The notes: generated by a model from the sequence alone, not told the origin. A DNA stretch of 64,000 bases from Rhodospirillales bacterium (GCA_017644185.1 JAEPMA010000002.1:429229-493228), one strand, 5' to 3'. Shown: positions 15,963-26,715, numbered from the stretch's first letter. Numbers and translations are program-made.

Positions 15963-17246
15963 ATGATGATACAAGCAATACTGATTCTCATGGGGCTGGT
16001 CATTGTCAGCGTGCCGATTGCAGGCGTGCTCGGTTGGCTCGGCATCTTCATGTCCAACTTCCATTCGTTCATGCCCCTGCATTTGGCGATCGGCGATATC
16101 TTCTGGCAGAACTCGATCGAATTCCTGCTGGTCGCGATCCCGATGTTCATCCTGATGGGCGAGATTCTGCTCCGCTCCGGCATCACAGAGCGCATGTACG
16201 AAGGCATGGTGCAGTGGCTCGGCTGGCTGCCGGGCGGGCTCATGCACTCCAACATCGGCGCCTGCGCCCTGTTCGCGGCGACGTCGGGTTCGAGTGTGGC
16301 GACGGCCGCCACCATCGGCACGGTGGCGCTCCCGGAAGTGGAAAAGCGCGGCTATAACGAGCGCCTGTTCCTCGGCACCATCGCCGCCGGTGGCACGTTG
16401 GGAATTCTGATCCCACCGTCGATCAACCTGATCATTTACGGCCTGCTGACCGACACGTCCGTGCCGGAATTGTACCTCGCCGGTTTCCTGCCGGGGCTTA
16501 TGCTGGCCGGCTTGTTCATGCTGACGGTCATCATCGCCTGCCTGTTCCGTCCCAAGTGGGACGGCGATCCCGTACCACAAGACTGGGGCGCCAAGATCCG
16601 TTCCCTGTCGGGCCTTCTGCCGCCGCTGCTGATCTTCCTGGTCGTGGTCGGTTCGATCTATGCCGGTGTCGCGACGCCCACCGAAGGCGCGTCGCTCGGC
16701 GTGATCGCATCGCTGATGCTGGCAGCGCAGAACAGGACGCTGACGGTCGACATGTTGAAACGCGCGTTCGAAGGGACGATGCGGACCACCGCGATGATCA
16801 TGCTGATCATCCTGGCGGCGATCTTCCTCAACTTCATCCTGGCGGCGGTCGGCCTGACCCAGGCCCTTGCCGATTTCGTGACCGGCCTGGGCTTAAGCCC
16901 GATGCAGACCATGTTCATGATCGTCGTGTTCTACATCATCCTCGGCTGTTTCATGGAGACGCTGTCGATGCTGCTGACCACGGCGCCCTTGATCGCGCCC
17001 GTGGTTGTGCAGCTCGGCTTCGATCCGGTCTGGTTCGGGATCGTTCTGATGGTGCTGCTGGAAGCGGCCCTCATTACACCGCCGATCGGGATCAACCTTT
17101 ATGTCGTGCAAGGCATCCGAAAATCAGGCGGCCTCAACGACGTCATGATCGGCACATTGCCGTTCGTGTTGGCCATGTTCGCGATGGTCGGCCTGCTGTT
17201 GGCCTTCCCCGAAATCGCGCTCTGGCTACCGAAACTGTTCTACTGA
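15963..17246 (+). CDS. dctM: TRAP transporter large permease (DctM)
   Basis: 427 residues with about 12 hydrophobic helices, the Na+-coupled translocating subunit. Characteristic segments are FAATSGSSVATAATIGTVALPEVEKRGYNERL near 100-130, GILIPPSINLIIYG, and LLEAALITPPIGINLYVVQGI near the C-terminus. It begins 10 bp after dctQ. Confidence 0.95.
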   Translation: MMIQAILILMGLVIVSVPIAGVLGWLGIFMSNFHSFMPLHLAIGDIFWQNSIEFLLVAIPMFILMGEILLRSGITERMYEGMVQWLGWLPGGLMHSNIGACALFAATSGSSVATAATIGTVALPEVEKRGYNERLFLGTIAAGGTLGILIPPSINLIIYGLLTDTSVPELYLAGFLPGLMLAGLFMLTVIIACLFRPKWDGDPVPQDWGAKIRSLSGLLPPLLIFLVVVGSIYAGVATPTEGASLGVIASLMLAAQNRTLTVDMLKRAFEGTMRTTAMIMLIILAAIFLNFILAAVGLTQALADFVTGLGLSPMQTMFMIVVFYIILGCFMETLSMLLTTAPLIAPVVVQLGFDPVWFGIVLMVLLEAALITPPIGINLYVVQGIRKSGGLNDVMIGTLPFVLAMFAMVGLLLAFPEIALWLPKLFY

Positions 17247-17307
17247 CTTTTGACCTTTTAAGGGTTTTCACGCTCGACGTGTGCCCGGAGTAATGGAGAC
17301 TATTGCC

Positions 17308-20300
17308 ATGTGGCAAATCTGGATCGACCGGGGCGGCACCTTTACCGACCTCGTGGCCCGCAAACCGAACGGCGAGCTGGTCTCGCACAAGCTGCTGTCC
17401 GAGAACCCGGAACAGTACGAGGACGCCGCGTTACAAGGCATCCGCGACATGCTGGGTTTGGGTAAGAACGATCCGATCCCATCCGGGAAAGTCGACGCGG
17501 TCAAGATGGGCACCACCGTCGCCACCAACGCGCTCCTCGAGCGCAAGGGCGATAGGACGGCGCTGGTCATCACCAAGGGGTTCGGCGATGCACTCCGCAT
17601 CGGCTACCAGAACCGCCCCCGTCTTTTCGACATGAACATCAAGCTCCCCGAACTGGTCTACGAGCGAGTTCTGGAAGCCGATGAACGGGTTGCCGTCGAC
17701 GGCGAGATTCTCAAAGAGCTCGACGAAGACGCGTTGAGGAAGGGTCTAAAGGATATCTATGACGACGGCATCCGCTCGGTCGCCATCGCCTTCCTGCACG
17801 GCTACAAGCATACCGAACACGAAATCAAGGCAGGCGAGATCGCGAAGGACGTCGGCTTCACGCAGATCTCCGTCTCCCACCAGGTGAGCCCGCTGATCAA
17901 GCTCGTGTCGCGCGGCGACACGACCGTCGTCGACGCTTACCTCTCGCCGATCCTGAGACGGTACGTCGACCGCGTCGCGGCCGATCTCGAAGCCGGCGGC
18001 TCGGATGGCCCGCGCCTGATGTTCATGCAATCGAACGGCGGCCTGACCGACGCCAAGCTCTTCCAGGGTAAGGACAGCATCCTCAGCGGTCCGGCGGGCG
18101 GTGTCGTCGGCATGGTCCGGACCGCGCAGATCGCGGGCTTCGACAACATCATCGGCTTCGACATGGGCGGCACATCGACCGACGTCGCGCACTTCGACGG
18201 CGAGTACGAACGCTCCCTCGAGAACGTGGTCGCGGGCGTGCGCATGCGCGCACCCATGATGAACATCCACACCGTCGCCGCCGGCGGCGGGTCGATCCTG
18301 ATGTTCGACGGAGCACGGTTCCGCGTCGGTCCGGAAAGCGCCGGCGCCAACCCGGGCCCGGCGTGTTATCGCCGCGGCGGACCGCTCGCCGTCACCGACT
18401 GCAACGTCATGCTGGGCAAGATCCAGCCGCAGTTCTTCCCGAGCGTGTTCGGCCCCAACGCCGATGAGCCGCTCGACGGCGACGCGGTGAAGTCGAAGTT
18501 CGACGAACTCGCGGACCGCATTGCCAAGGACACCGGCGAAGCGAGACGCACCCCCGAAGACATCGCCGAAGGGTTCCTGACCATCGCGGTCGAGAACATG
18601 GCCAACGCGATCAAGCAGATTTCGGTGCAGCGCGGCTACGACATCACGAACTATGTGCTCAACTGCTTCGGCGGCGCGGGTGGTCAACACGCCTGCCTGG
18701 TCGCCGATGCGCTTGGTATGAAGACGGTGTTCGTTCATCCGTTCGCCGGTGTGCTTTCAGCTTACGGGATGGGTCTCGCTGACATCCGTGCGCTTCGCGA
18801 ACGTTCGGTCCAGGAACCGCTCGACGACGATGCCGTCGCCCGTGTCATTCCGATCCTCGACGAGATGGCCACCGACGCCGAGAAGGAGGTCAAATCCCAG
18901 GGCATCGACGACAAGAGCATCACGTCGTACCGCCGCATACACCTTCGTTACGAAGGCACGGACAGCGCGCTCGTGGTATCGCTCGACGACGCCGCCAAGA
19001 TGGCCGCCGAGTTCGAAGACCTGCACCGCCAGCGCTTCGGGTTCGTGCCGGAAGGCCGCAAGCTGGTGATGGAAGCGCTCGCCGTCGAAGCCGTGGGCGC
19101 GACCGAGTCGATGATCGATCCGGAGATGAAGGAAACCTCCGACGGCCAGCAGATCACGCCCCGCGACACGGTGCGGATGTATTCGGGTGGCGAGGATCAC
19201 GACACCCCCGTCTATACCCGCGAGAGCTTCCTGCCGGGCGACAAGGTCGACGGCCCCGCCATCATTACCGAAGAGACGGCGACCACGGTCGTCGAACCCG
19301 GCTGGCAGGCGTATCTCAACTCGCGCGGTCACCTGATCCTCAAGCGGATCAAGGAACGTCCCCAGACCTTCGCCGTCGGCACCGAAGCCGACCCGGTGAT
19401 GCTGGAGATCTTCAACAACCTGTTCATGTCGATCGCCGAACAGATGGGCGCGACCCTCGCCAACACGGCGTATTCGGTGAACATCAAGGAACGGCTCGAC
19501 TTTTCCTGTGCGATCTTCGACATCGAAGGCAATCTGGTGGCCAACGCCCCGCACATGCCGATCCACCTGGGCTCCATGGGCGAGAGCATCAAGACCGTGA
19601 TCCGCGAGAACGCGGGGCAGATCAAACCCGGCAACGTTTACGCGCTCAACGCCCCCTACAACGGCGGCACGCACCTGCCAGACGTCACCGTGATCACCCC
19701 GGTGTTCGATCAGGAAGGCAAGGATATCCTGTTCTATGTCGGCTCACGCGGACACCAGGCCGATATCGGCGGCCGTACCCCGGGTTCGGCCCCGCCGGAT
19801 TCGACACATATCGAAGACGAAGGTGTCTTGATCGACAACTTCCTTTTGGTCGAGGAAGGTAAGCTACGCGAAAAGGAAACCTACGATCTGCTGAAGTCCG
19901 GCAAGTACCCGTGCCGCAACCCGATGCAGAACATGGCCGACCTGACGGCGCAGATTGCCGCCAACGAAACCGGCGTGCGCGAGCTTCGCAAGATGATCCA
20001 GCACTTCGGTCTCGACGTGGTGCATGCGTACATGGGTCACGTGCAGGACAACGCTGAAGAGAGCGTGCGCCGCGTGCTCGACGTGCTGTCGGATGGCGAG
20101 TTCACCTACCCGATGGACAACGGCGACACCATCCAGGTGAAGATCACCGTTAACAAGGAAGCGCGCGAAGCCTTGATCGACTTCACCGGTACGTCGCCCC
20201 AGGGCAACCACAACTACAACGCCCCCCTCGCGGTCTGTAAGGCGGCGGTGCTGTACGTGTTCCGTACCATGGTCGACGACGAGATCCCGTTGAACGAGGG

Positions 20301-20919
20301 GTGCCTGAAACCGCTCAAGATCAAGGTGCCGGAGAAATCGATCATCAGCCCGGAATATCCGGCTGCCGTGATCGCAGGCAACACCGAGGTCTCACAGTGC
20401 ATCACCGACGCGCTTTACGGTGCGCTCGGGGTATTGGCGTCGTCGCAGGGGACGATGAACAATTTCGTCTACGGCAACGACGTCTATCAGAACTACGAGA
20501 CGATCTGCGGCGGCACCGGCGCGGGCCCGACGTTCAACGGCTGCGATGCGGTTCACTCGCATATGACCAACACCCGGATGACTGATACCGAGGTGCTGGA
20601 AAACCGGTTCCCGGTCCGGGTCGAGGAGTTTTCGATTCGTAAGGGATCGGGTGGCGACGGCAAACACCACGGCGGCAACGGCGTGGTCAGGCGCATGCGG
20701 TTCCTGGAACCGATGACGGCGACAGTCCTTTCCAGTCATCGTCACACCGACCCGTGGGGTATGAAGGGCGGCAAGGCCGGTGCGCGCGGGGAAAACTCTG
20801 TAACCCGCGCTGACGGCAGCGTCGACAAACTTCGCGGTAACGATGAAACCGAGATGAACGCCGGCGATGTGTTCGAATTGCGGACACCGGGCGGCGGCGG
20901 GTACGGCGAGCCGGAGTAA
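17308..20919 (+). CDS. 5-oxoprolinase / hydantoinase, fused HyuA-HyuB
   Basis: ATP-dependent lactam hydrolase of about 1203 residues with both halves in one chain. The N-terminal HyuA-like half begins [11 protein letters not shown] (residues 6-16) and carries the second phosphate motif [15 protein letters not shown] near 285. The HyuB-like half begins around 680 with [20 protein letters not shown] and contains [12 protein letters not shown] and [11 protein letters not shown]. This is the layout of eukaryotic-type 5-oxoprolinase (5-oxoproline + ATP to glutamate), although some fused members act on hydantoins or acetophenone-like carboxylates. The ATG at 17308 has GGAG nine bases before; upstream GTG/ATG are possible. 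Last gene of the TRAP operon. Confidence 0.88.
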   Translation: MWQIWIDRGGTFTDLVARKPNGELVSHKLLSENPEQYEDAALQGIRDMLGLGKNDPIPSGKVDAVKMGTTVATNALLERKGDRTALVITKGFGDALRIGYQNRPRLFDMNIKLPELVYERVLEADERVAVDGEILKELDEDALRKGLKDIYDDGIRSVAIAFLHGYKHTEHEIKAGEIAKDVGFTQISVSHQVSPLIKLVSRGDTTVVDAYLSPILRRYVDRVAADLEAGGSDGPRLMFMQSNGGLTDAKLFQGKDSILSGPAGGVVGMVRTAQIAGFDNIIGFDMGGTSTDVAHFDGEYERSLENVVAGVRMRAPMMNIHTVAAGGGSILMFDGARFRVGPESAGANPGPACYRRGGPLAVTDCNVMLGKIQPQFFPSVFGPNADEPLDGDAVKSKFDELADRIAKDTGEARRTPEDIAEGFLTIAVENMANAIKQISVQRGYDITNYVLNCFGGAGGQHACLVADALGMKTVFVHPFAGVLSAYGMGLADIRALRERSVQEPLDDDAVARVIPILDEMATDAEKEVKSQGIDDKSITSYRRIHLRYEGTDSALVVSLDDAAKMAAEFEDLHRQRFGFVPEGRKLVMEALAVEAVGATESMIDPEMKETSDGQQITPRDTVRMYSGGEDHDTPVYTRESFLPGDKVDGPAIITEETATTVVEPGWQAYLNSRGHLILKRIKERPQTFAVGTEADPVMLEIFNNLFMSIAEQMGATLANTAYSVNIKERLDFSCAIFDIEGNLVANAPHMPIHLGSMGESIKTVIRENAGQIKPGNVYALNAPYNGGTHLPDVTVITPVFDQEGKDILFYVGSRGHQADIGGRTPGSAPPDSTHIEDEGVLIDNFLLVEEGKLREKETYDLLKSGKYPCRNPMQNMADLTAQIAANETGVRELRKMIQHFGLDVVHAYMGHVQDNAEESVRRVLDVLSDGEFTYPMDNGDTIQVKITVNKEAREALIDFTGTSPQGNHNYNAPLAVCKAAVLYVFRTMVDDEIPLNEGCLKPLKIKVPEKSIISPEYPAAVIAGNTEVSQCITDALYGALGVLASSQGTMNNFVYGNDVYQNYETICGGTGAGPTFNGCDAVHSHMTNTRMTDTEVLENRFPVRVEEFSIRKGSGGDGKHHGGNGVVRRMRFLEPMTATVLSSHRHTDPWGMKGGKAGARGENSVTRADGSVDKLRGNDETEMNAGDVFELRTPGGGGYGEPE

Positions 20920-21071
20920 ATCTCCGGCGCCCGCCCGGGCGGAAAAATCGTGCGGATTCAGTGGTTTTTAACGCTAAATCTTGTATGCAGAACGGCAAAC
21001 CGGTATTTTTTAACCGAATCGCCACCGCTGACCGACTGCGGCGGCAGAACGGGGAAATCAGGAGCTGGGAT

Positions 21072-22391
21072 TTGCCCATTAAACGGCTGACCATTTGTTG
21101 TTCCGTGACGGCCCTTCTTTTGGGCTTGTCGGCGCACGCCATGGCCAACCCGATTGAGATCGAACTGACCGGTCTTCTGAACAACCATCCGCAGATCAAG
21201 GCCGCCGAAAAATCGCTGCAATCGTCACGCCAGGGCGTCGACGCAGCGGTCTCTGATTTCTACCCGACGGTGAGCGTCACCGGTGACATGGGCTACGAAG
21301 ACATAGACAGCCCGACGACGCGAAGCGACAACTCGCCGGGCGCCAACGATTACGGCCGGACGCGGAACACCGCCTCCCTCACCGTCACCCAGAACCTGTT
21401 CAACGGCTACGCCACGGCGTCCGCCGTGCGCACGGCGCGGCTCAACCGGGAACTGGCGCAGATCTCTTACGAAGGGACGCGCCAGAACACGATCTTCGAA
21501 GGCATCCAGGTCTATATCGACGTCTTGCGCCAACGCCGCCTGATCGAGCTCGCGCGTGAAAACGAAGCGACCATCCAACGCCAGCTCAACCTCGAAGACG
21601 AACGCGTTCAGCGGGGTTCCGGTGTCGCGGTCGACGTCCTGCAGGCCAAATCGCGCCTGCAGATCGCCAAGGAACGCCGGGTCAACTTCGAGGGTGCCCT
21701 CGAAGATGCCATCAGCCGCTACACCCAGGTCTTCGGCCATCCGCCGGATGTCGAGGCGATGCTCGACCCCGAACCGCCGATCGACCTGATCCCGAGCGAA
21801 CTTTCCAAGTCCATCGACATCGCCGTGATCGAGAACCCGGCCGTCGGCAATTCGGGCACGACCGTCGAGGTCGCCCGTGAACGCCGCCGCACGGTCAGGG
21901 CCGAACTGTTCCCGTCGGTCGACCTAGAAGGTTCGTACAATTACGAGAAGAACAACAACGCAACACTGGGGACCCGGCGCGATTATTCGCTCGTCGTCTC
22001 CAGCACGTGGGAACTATTCACCGGCTTCTCGACCCGCGCCTCGATGGCGCAGGCGGCGTATGACTATCACGCTTCGAAAGATCAGCACGAATACACGGTC
22101 CGTAAAGTGGTCGAACAGTCGAAGCTGGCATGGCAATCCCTTTTAACCGCACGCGAACGCCTCGAGCTTCTTGAGAACGCGGTGAACATCGCCTCCGAAG
22201 TGTTCGAAAGCCGCAAGAAGCTGCGCGAAGCAGGTAAGGAAACGGTCATCAACGTTCTCGACGCCGAGAACGAGGTCAACAACGCCCAGATCAACTACAC
22301 CTCGGCGTTCTACGACGAGCGCCTCGCGGTCTATCAGCTCCTGCTCGCCATGGGCAGGCTGGACGCGAAGAACCTGTCGCTCGGCTTCTAG
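21072..22391 (+). CDS. TolC family outer membrane protein
   Basis: 439 residues with a signal peptide (about 1-24, ending HAMA) and the two repeated helical-hairpin units of TolC-type channels: long amphipathic helices, and the segments RNTASLTVTQNLFNGYATASAVRTARLN and DYSLVVSSTWELFTGFSTRASMAQAAYDY, where Asn-Leu-Phe-x-Gly and Glu-Leu-Phe-x-Gly mark each beta-barrel entry. The start is a TTG at 21072 with GGAG seven bases upstream; the open frame upstream (from 20961) lacks a signal sequence. No ABC or adaptor gene is adjacent, so its partner pump is elsewhere. Confidence 0.87.
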   Translation: MPIKRLTICCSVTALLLGLSAHAMANPIEIELTGLLNNHPQIKAAEKSLQSSRQGVDAAVSDFYPTVSVTGDMGYEDIDSPTTRSDNSPGANDYGRTRNTASLTVTQNLFNGYATASAVRTARLNRELAQISYEGTRQNTIFEGIQVYIDVLRQRRLIELARENEATIQRQLNLEDERVQRGSGVAVDVLQAKSRLQIAKERRVNFEGALEDAISRYTQVFGHPPDVEAMLDPEPPIDLIPSELSKSIDIAVIENPAVGNSGTTVEVARERRRTVRAELFPSVDLEGSYNYEKNNNATLGTRRDYSLVVSSTWELFTGFSTRASMAQAAYDYHASKDQHEYTVRKVVEQSKLAWQSLLTARERLELLENAVNIASEVFESRKKLREAGKETVINVLDAENEVNNAQINYTSAFYDERLAVYQLLLAMGRLDAKNLSLGF

Positions 22392-22400
22392 AGCGAAGAT

Positions 22401-23369
22401 ATGTCCCTTCTGGTCAGCTTCGACGACATCAAGGACGCCCGTGCGCGACTGCACCCCGCCGTCCGGCGCACGCCGATCATTCCCGTCGCGCGGGACAGCC
22501 GCGAAATCGGCAACGAGCGGCTTTTGGTCAAATGCGAGAATCTTCAAGTCACCGGCGCCTATAAGGTGCGGGCCGCCTTCACCATGCTCGACCGGCTGAC
22601 ACCGGAACAAAAAGCCAAGGGTGTCATCCTGACATCCAGCGGCAATTTCGCGCAGGCGTTCGCTTTCGCCGGCCGGCTTTTGAATGTGCCCATCGCCGTC
22701 GTCATGCTGCGTGAAACCAGCGCCTATAAAGTCGCCGCGACCGAAGGACACGGTGCCGAGGTGATCTTCTGCGACGACGCGCTCGGCCGCCAGCCGATGG
22801 TATTCGAGGTCGCCGAACAGCGCGGCATGACCGCTATCGATACGTGGGAAGAATACTGGATCACCGCCGGCCATGCATCGCTCGGCCTGGAAATCTGCGA
22901 AGATTTCGAAGACGTGCAACAGGTACTTGTGCCCGTGTCTTCGGGTGGCGTTGCCGGGGGAACGGCGGCGGCAGTCAAGAACCTGCGCCCCGACGTAAAG
23001 GTCATCGGCGTTCAGCCGGAACGCGCCAATGCGGCTTACGTATCCAGAAAGAAAGGCGAGGCCACGGCCATCGATTATTGGGACAGCATTGCAGACGGCT
23101 TGTCCGCCCGCCGCCCCGGCGAGCGGCCGTTCGCGCATCTTCAGGAATATATGGACGATATCGTGCTGGTGTCCGAAAACGACATCGGGCGCGCCTTCGT
23201 CACCCTCCTCACCCGCGCCAAGTTACTGGGCGAAGCGGCCGGTGTCGTCGCCTCGGCGGCGTTTCTTTCGGATAAAGTGGATACGTCCCTGAACACCGTG
23301 GCGGCACTGACGGGCGGAAATCTCACGCAGGAGAGCATGCAGAGGCTCTACGCCCTCGCCGACGGCTGA
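22401..23369 (+). CDS. PLP-dependent threonine/serine dehydratase-like protein
   Basis: Fold-type II PLP enzyme of 322 residues. PLP lysine is K55 (GAYKVRAA); the substrate loop SSGNF is at 79-83 and the phosphate loop SSGGVAGG at 180-187. It resembles threonine/serine dehydratase and 3-hydroxyaspartate ammonia-lyase; the usual SSGNH is SSGNF here. It lacks a C-terminal ACT domain, so it is a catabolic-type enzyme. It starts 10 bp after the tolC-like gene with no evident functional link. A terminator follows. Confidence 0.87.
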   Translation: MSLLVSFDDIKDARARLHPAVRRTPIIPVARDSREIGNERLLVKCENLQVTGAYKVRAAFTMLDRLTPEQKAKGVILTSSGNFAQAFAFAGRLLNVPIAVVMLRETSAYKVAATEGHGAEVIFCDDALGRQPMVFEVAEQRGMTAIDTWEEYWITAGHASLGLEICEDFEDVQQVLVPVSSGGVAGGTAAAVKNLRPDVKVIGVQPERANAAYVSRKKGEATAIDYWDSIADGLSARRPGERPFAHLQEYMDDIVLVSENDIGRAFVTLLTRAKLLGEAAGVVASAAFLSDKVDTSLNTVAALTGGNLTQESMQRLYALADG

Positions 23370-23389
23370 CTTCTATCCTCCAGACGCAG

Positions 23390-23418
23390 AAAGACCCGGC
23401 CAAAGGCCGGGCCTTTCC
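23390..23418. terminator. Intrinsic terminator, likely bidirectional
   Basis: Stem CCCGGCC (23395-23401), loop AAA, stem GGCCGGG (23405-23411), flanked by AAAG and CCTTTCC. It ends the dehydratase transcript. On the minus strand it is followed by TCTTTCTG and can also end the convergent transcript of the secreted-protein pair. Confidence 0.8.
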
Positions 23419-23456
23419 TCGGGAACGCCGGGGTAACTCCGACGCCCTGGGGGAAA

Positions 23457-23873
23457 TCAGGAACCCCCGTTGAGCGCAGAACCGGCGAGGGTCTCTCCCG
23501 AAACAGGTTTATCCGCGTTGGCGCGCGCAAGGCAGCGAACCGCCCTGACACGCTTTTCGACATCGGCCGCGTAACCGGCGAGCGTATCGCCCCGCAGCCA
23601 AAGGTTCTGATCGTGAAACACCAGGATTGAATCGCGGCTGACAAGATCGCGGGTCTTGACCGCGCGGTCTTCCCACGTCGCGATATATTTATCCCAGTCA
23701 CCGTCATAGGCCGCCTGGACATAGCGTGTGATGGCCTGGTTCGACACCTTGCCCCACACCTTGTTTTCCGGGACCGTCGGGCAGGCTGCCGATGCGCTTG
23801 CCGCCATGATCAGCAATGCGAACGTCGCGAGCGCCAGAACGGCGAGACGTTGATGGATGGTCGCGGATCTCAT
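23457..23873 (-). CDS. Secreted protein of unknown function
   Basis: 138 residues. The N-terminal 29 residues are a good signal peptide ending SASA-A. The mature part has two cysteines (ACPTVP; RCLARA) and an aromatic-rich middle (YDGDWDKYIATWEDRAV, FHDQNLWLRG). I do not recognise a domain; DGDWDKYIATWEDRAV faintly recalls NTF2/DUF-type lumazine folds but this is not safe. It overlaps the gene upstream by 4 bp (ATGA), so the two are translated together. Confidence 0.7.
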   Translation of the reverse strand: MRSATIHQRLAVLALATFALLIMAASASAACPTVPENKVWGKVSNQAITRYVQAAYDGDWDKYIATWEDRAVKTRDLVSRDSILVFHDQNLWLRGDTLAGYAADVEKRVRAVRCLARANADKPVSGETLAGSALNGGS

Positions 23874-24310
23874 TTACACGCGACCTCGGCGTCGAACTGG
23901 AAGGGACGCTCGTACCAGGACGGCTCGACGAACAAGCCGATACTGGCCTGGCCCGGGTTCTTCATCCGGAACGACGCTTTCTGGCCCTCGGCGAAACGCA
24001 TGGTGCGTTCGGTTATCTCGCGGGCGTTGCCGTTCTCAATTTCATAGATCTTGAGCTTGCCAAGCTGCGGCCACATGTCGCCCATATTGACGATCTGGAA
24101 CGTCGCCATGTTGTTGACGCAGGCACTGACGATTTCCAGGTTGACGTTGGCGCCAGCCGCCTGGGCGAGGTTGACATCGTTGATCTCGACGCCCTTGCGC
24201 TCGCTTAACGGCACCGGCAGTTTTCGTTGCTGGGCGGCGGCGGCGCCGACCATGCCGACAACGGTGGCGAAGATCGTGATGATGGCAAGCAGTCTGTACA
24301 CGGCAGTCAT
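23870..24310 (-). CDS. Secreted protein of unknown function
   Basis: 146 residues with a signal peptide (about 1-26, ending AAAAQ). The mature part is predicted beta-rich, with blocks ATFQIVNMGDMWPQLGKLKIYEIENG and ASIGLFVEPSWYERPFQF. Cysteines occur at VSACVNN and near the C-terminus (EVACK), possibly a disulfide. No family recognised. It is the first gene of a two-gene operon with the preceding entry; both products are exported, so they may act together in the periplasm. Confidence 0.7.
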   Translation of the reverse strand: MTAVYRLLAIITIFATVVGMVGAAAAQQRKLPVPLSERKGVEINDVNLAQAAGANVNLEIVSACVNNMATFQIVNMGDMWPQLGKLKIYEIENGNAREITERTMRFAEGQKASFRMKNPGQASIGLFVEPSWYERPFQFDAEVACK

Positions 24311-24433
24311 TTCCTTAAGCTCCGGCGGTTTCAGCCCGTCGTTGGCCTAAGGAATAGAACTGCTATGTAATATGCATATGTCGGCGTCGTTAGCGAATGT
24401 TACAAAGTGTAAAAATGGCGCTCAGTGGGCTTC

Positions 24434-25573
24434 TCAGCTTTTTAACGCCGCCATGAACCGGCCCAGCAGACCATCAATTTTGCCCTGCTCGATCCAGCGG
24501 AACACACCGACGATATCGAGCTCCTGATCGATCCAAATCAGGTTCGACCCGGCACCCAGGGCGAAGAAACTGGTTTCCGGCGCCTCGGGGAAATACTTCT
24601 TGCCGGTGTTCAGCCACCATAGGAAACCGTAGACATCATATATGTCGATCGGCGTCCGCATCTGCCTGACCCAGTCGGCATCGAGTATCCGCTTCCCGTT
24701 CCATTCCCCGCCGCGCGCGATCAGCAGGCCAAAGCGCGCGTGATCGTAGGTGTCGATCCAGAGACCGCCGCCCCAATGCGTGCCGCCCGGCACCGACACC
24801 ATCGGTTTGCCGTCGATGGTGACTTCGGAATTCTTGTAGCCGTGCCACGACCAGCCGTCCGACGCGCCGATCGGATCCATGATCCGTTCCTTCGCGACTT
24901 CGGGTAAGGGCCGCCGAAACACGTGCAGCAGCGCCAGCGAGAACACGTTGACGCGCACATCGTTGTATTCCCAGAACGTTCCCGGAGTCTCGAGCGGACG
25001 TTTCTGACCCTTGCGTTCGTTTTTCGAGTCGGCACCGACCTCGCGGTAGTGATCGACCTGGTCGGGCTTGTCGAACAGGGTCCCCGACCATTCGCTGGTC
25101 TGAGTCAGCAGATGCCGCCAGGTGATCTTCGAATTGTGCTCACCCTGGAATTCGGGAATGTCGACATCACCCACGACTGGGGCATCGATGTTCTTGATCA
25201 GGCCGTCACCGACGGCGATGCCGCAAAGCACGGCGAGGTAGCTCTTGGCGATCGAAAACGTCATGTCGACCCGTGCCGGATCGCCCCAGCTCGCGGCAAT
25301 CTCGCCCTGCCTCAAAAGAAGTCCGGACGGTCCGCCACGCGGCTTCAACGGCCCCATGAACGCGTTCCAAGGTTCCGGTTCGATCTGCGTCAGCCCGGGT
25401 ACGTTACCTGCATCCTCGAGATCGCGAGGCCACGGGCTCTCACTCGCTTCGGCGAAGGCCAGCGCCTCTGTCAGCTTACCGGCATCAAATCCCAAATCCT
25501 GAGGATCGCGGGCCTGCCAGTCGCCGGCACCCGCTTGGGGCGGCACGTAAGTCGATTTCGTCACTTGGATCAT
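24434..25573 (-). CDS. Serine hydrolase of the beta-lactamase class C / esterase type
   Basis: 379-residue protein with the SxxK motif SIAK (in DMTFSIAKSYLAVL, about residue 107) and a WEYND block where the second motif (Tyr) is expected, followed by HWGGGLWIDTYD towards the C-terminus. This is the pattern of 6-aminohexanoate-dimer hydrolase/EstB-like enzymes (Ser, Lys, Tyr), not true beta-lactamases. No signal peptide is seen, so it is probably cytosolic. It is divergent from the TAXI operon, which also encodes amide hydrolases, so a link is possible. Confidence 0.82.
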   Translation of the reverse strand: MIQVTKSTYVPPQAGAGDWQARDPQDLGFDAGKLTEALAFAEASESPWPRDLEDAGNVPGLTQIEPEPWNAFMGPLKPRGGPSGLLLRQGEIAASWGDPARVDMTFSIAKSYLAVLCGIAVGDGLIKNIDAPVVGDVDIPEFQGEHNSKITWRHLLTQTSEWSGTLFDKPDQVDHYREVGADSKNERKGQKRPLETPGTFWEYNDVRVNVFSLALLHVFRRPLPEVAKERIMDPIGASDGWSWHGYKNSEVTIDGKPMVSVPGGTHWGGGLWIDTYDHARFGLLIARGGEWNGKRILDADWVRQMRTPIDIYDVYGFLWWLNTGKKYFPEAPETSFFALGAGSNLIWIDQELDIVGVFRWIEQGKIDGLLGRFMAALKS

Positions 25574-25701
25574 CCTTTTGGAAACGCATTTTCAGCCGAC
25601 AAACTATCACACGCGCCCCGCCAACCAAGGCTGTTGATTTTGTCTTCCTGCTCTCAAGATTTATGCCTACAATTAAAAAACAAATCAGGGGGGGTGCGCA
25701 G

Positions 25702-26715
25702 ATGAAGCACTGGGTTGTTGTTGGGCTAGCCGTCGCAATTCTTTGTTTCTCGAACGTCCCTCCGGCCGGCGCCGATGATCTGCGCTTCTTCAAGATCGGG
25801 TCGGGATCGCGTGGGGGCACCTATTTCCCGATCGCATCATCAATTGCCAAAGTGATCTCCAATCCACCCGGCTCGAAATCATGTGAAGCCGGCGGCAATT
25901 GCGGCGTGCCGCACCTGACCGCAACAGCACAAAGCACGAACGGTTCCGTCGACAACGTCGATGCGCTGCTGGCCAAGAAATATCCGTCGGCGATCGCCCA
26001 GGCGGACGTCGCGTATTGGTCCTATTCAGGGACCGGGCCGTTCCGCACCCGCCAGCCGAATACGCTGCTTTGCGTCCTTAGTAGTCTCTATCCCGAAGAC
26101 GTACATTTCGTCGCCGCCGCAAACTCGCGCATCAACGACATGGCCGATATCTCCGGCAAGCGGATTGCGCTGGGGAAGCCCAATTCCGGTGCCCTGTTGG
26201 GCGCGCAGTTGCTGGTGCGCGCCTATGGGCTTCAGGAAGGCAAGGACTTCACCCCCTCATTCGTTGATTTCCTGGGCGCTCAGGACGCCCTCAAAGCTGG
26301 CCAGGTCGACGGCTTCATCACCGTCGCCGGCCACCCGTCGAGCGCGATCGCGGAGATGATGAAATCCTATGGGGCGAAGCTTGTCCCCATCGTCGGCAAG
26401 GGCCGGGACGTTTTAACTGAGAAATCCCCGTTCTACACCGCCTCCACGATCCCGGCAGGCGTGTATCCCGGACAATCGAACGATATCAACACGGTCGCCG
26501 TGCCGGCGCTCTGGCTGTCGCGCACGGACCTCGATCAGAATTTCCTCTATAAAGTCACGAAGGCTTTTTGGGAGAATCGTTTTGCCCGCCAGATCCTCGA
26601 TGGTGGACATCCCAAGGGCAAATCCATAACCTTGGCATCATCGTTTGACGGTGTGCCAATCCCACTCTGTGTCGGCGCACAAAACTATTACAAGGAAATC
26701 GGCCGGCTCAAATGA
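25702..26715 (+). CDS. TAXI family TRAP transporter substrate-binding protein
   Basis: 337 residues with a signal peptide (about 1-24, ending PPAGA). The GSGSRGGTYFPIASSIAKVI block directly after the signal is diagnostic of TAXI receptors, as is ISGKRIALGKPNSGALLGAQLLVRAYGL in the middle. Two early cysteines (SCEAGGNC) are likely paired. The ATG at 25702 follows a G-rich ribosome site. Unlike most TAXI genes it is not followed by the fused 4TM-12TM permease; instead an amidase is coupled by ATGA overlap. The permease must lie elsewhere. Confidence 0.9.
   Translation: MKHWVVVGLAVAILCFSNVPPAGADDLRFFKIGSGSRGGTYFPIASSIAKVISNPPGSKSCEAGGNCGVPHLTATAQSTNGSVDNVDALLAKKYPSAIAQADVAYWSYSGTGPFRTRQPNTLLCVLSSLYPEDVHFVAAANSRINDMADISGKRIALGKPNSGALLGAQLLVRAYGLQEGKDFTPSFVDFLGAQDALKAGQVDGFITVAGHPSSAIAEMMKSYGAKLVPIVGKGRDVLTEKSPFYTASTIPAGVYPGQSNDINTVAVPALWLSRTDLDQNFLYKVTKAFWENRFARQILDGGHPKGKSITLASSFDGVPIPLCVGAQNYYKEIGRLK

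Noticed and set aside
24434..25573. Beta-lactamase resistance gene
   Set aside because: SxxK is present but there is no signal peptide and the other motifs fit EstB/6-aminohexanoate-dimer hydrolase-like esterases.
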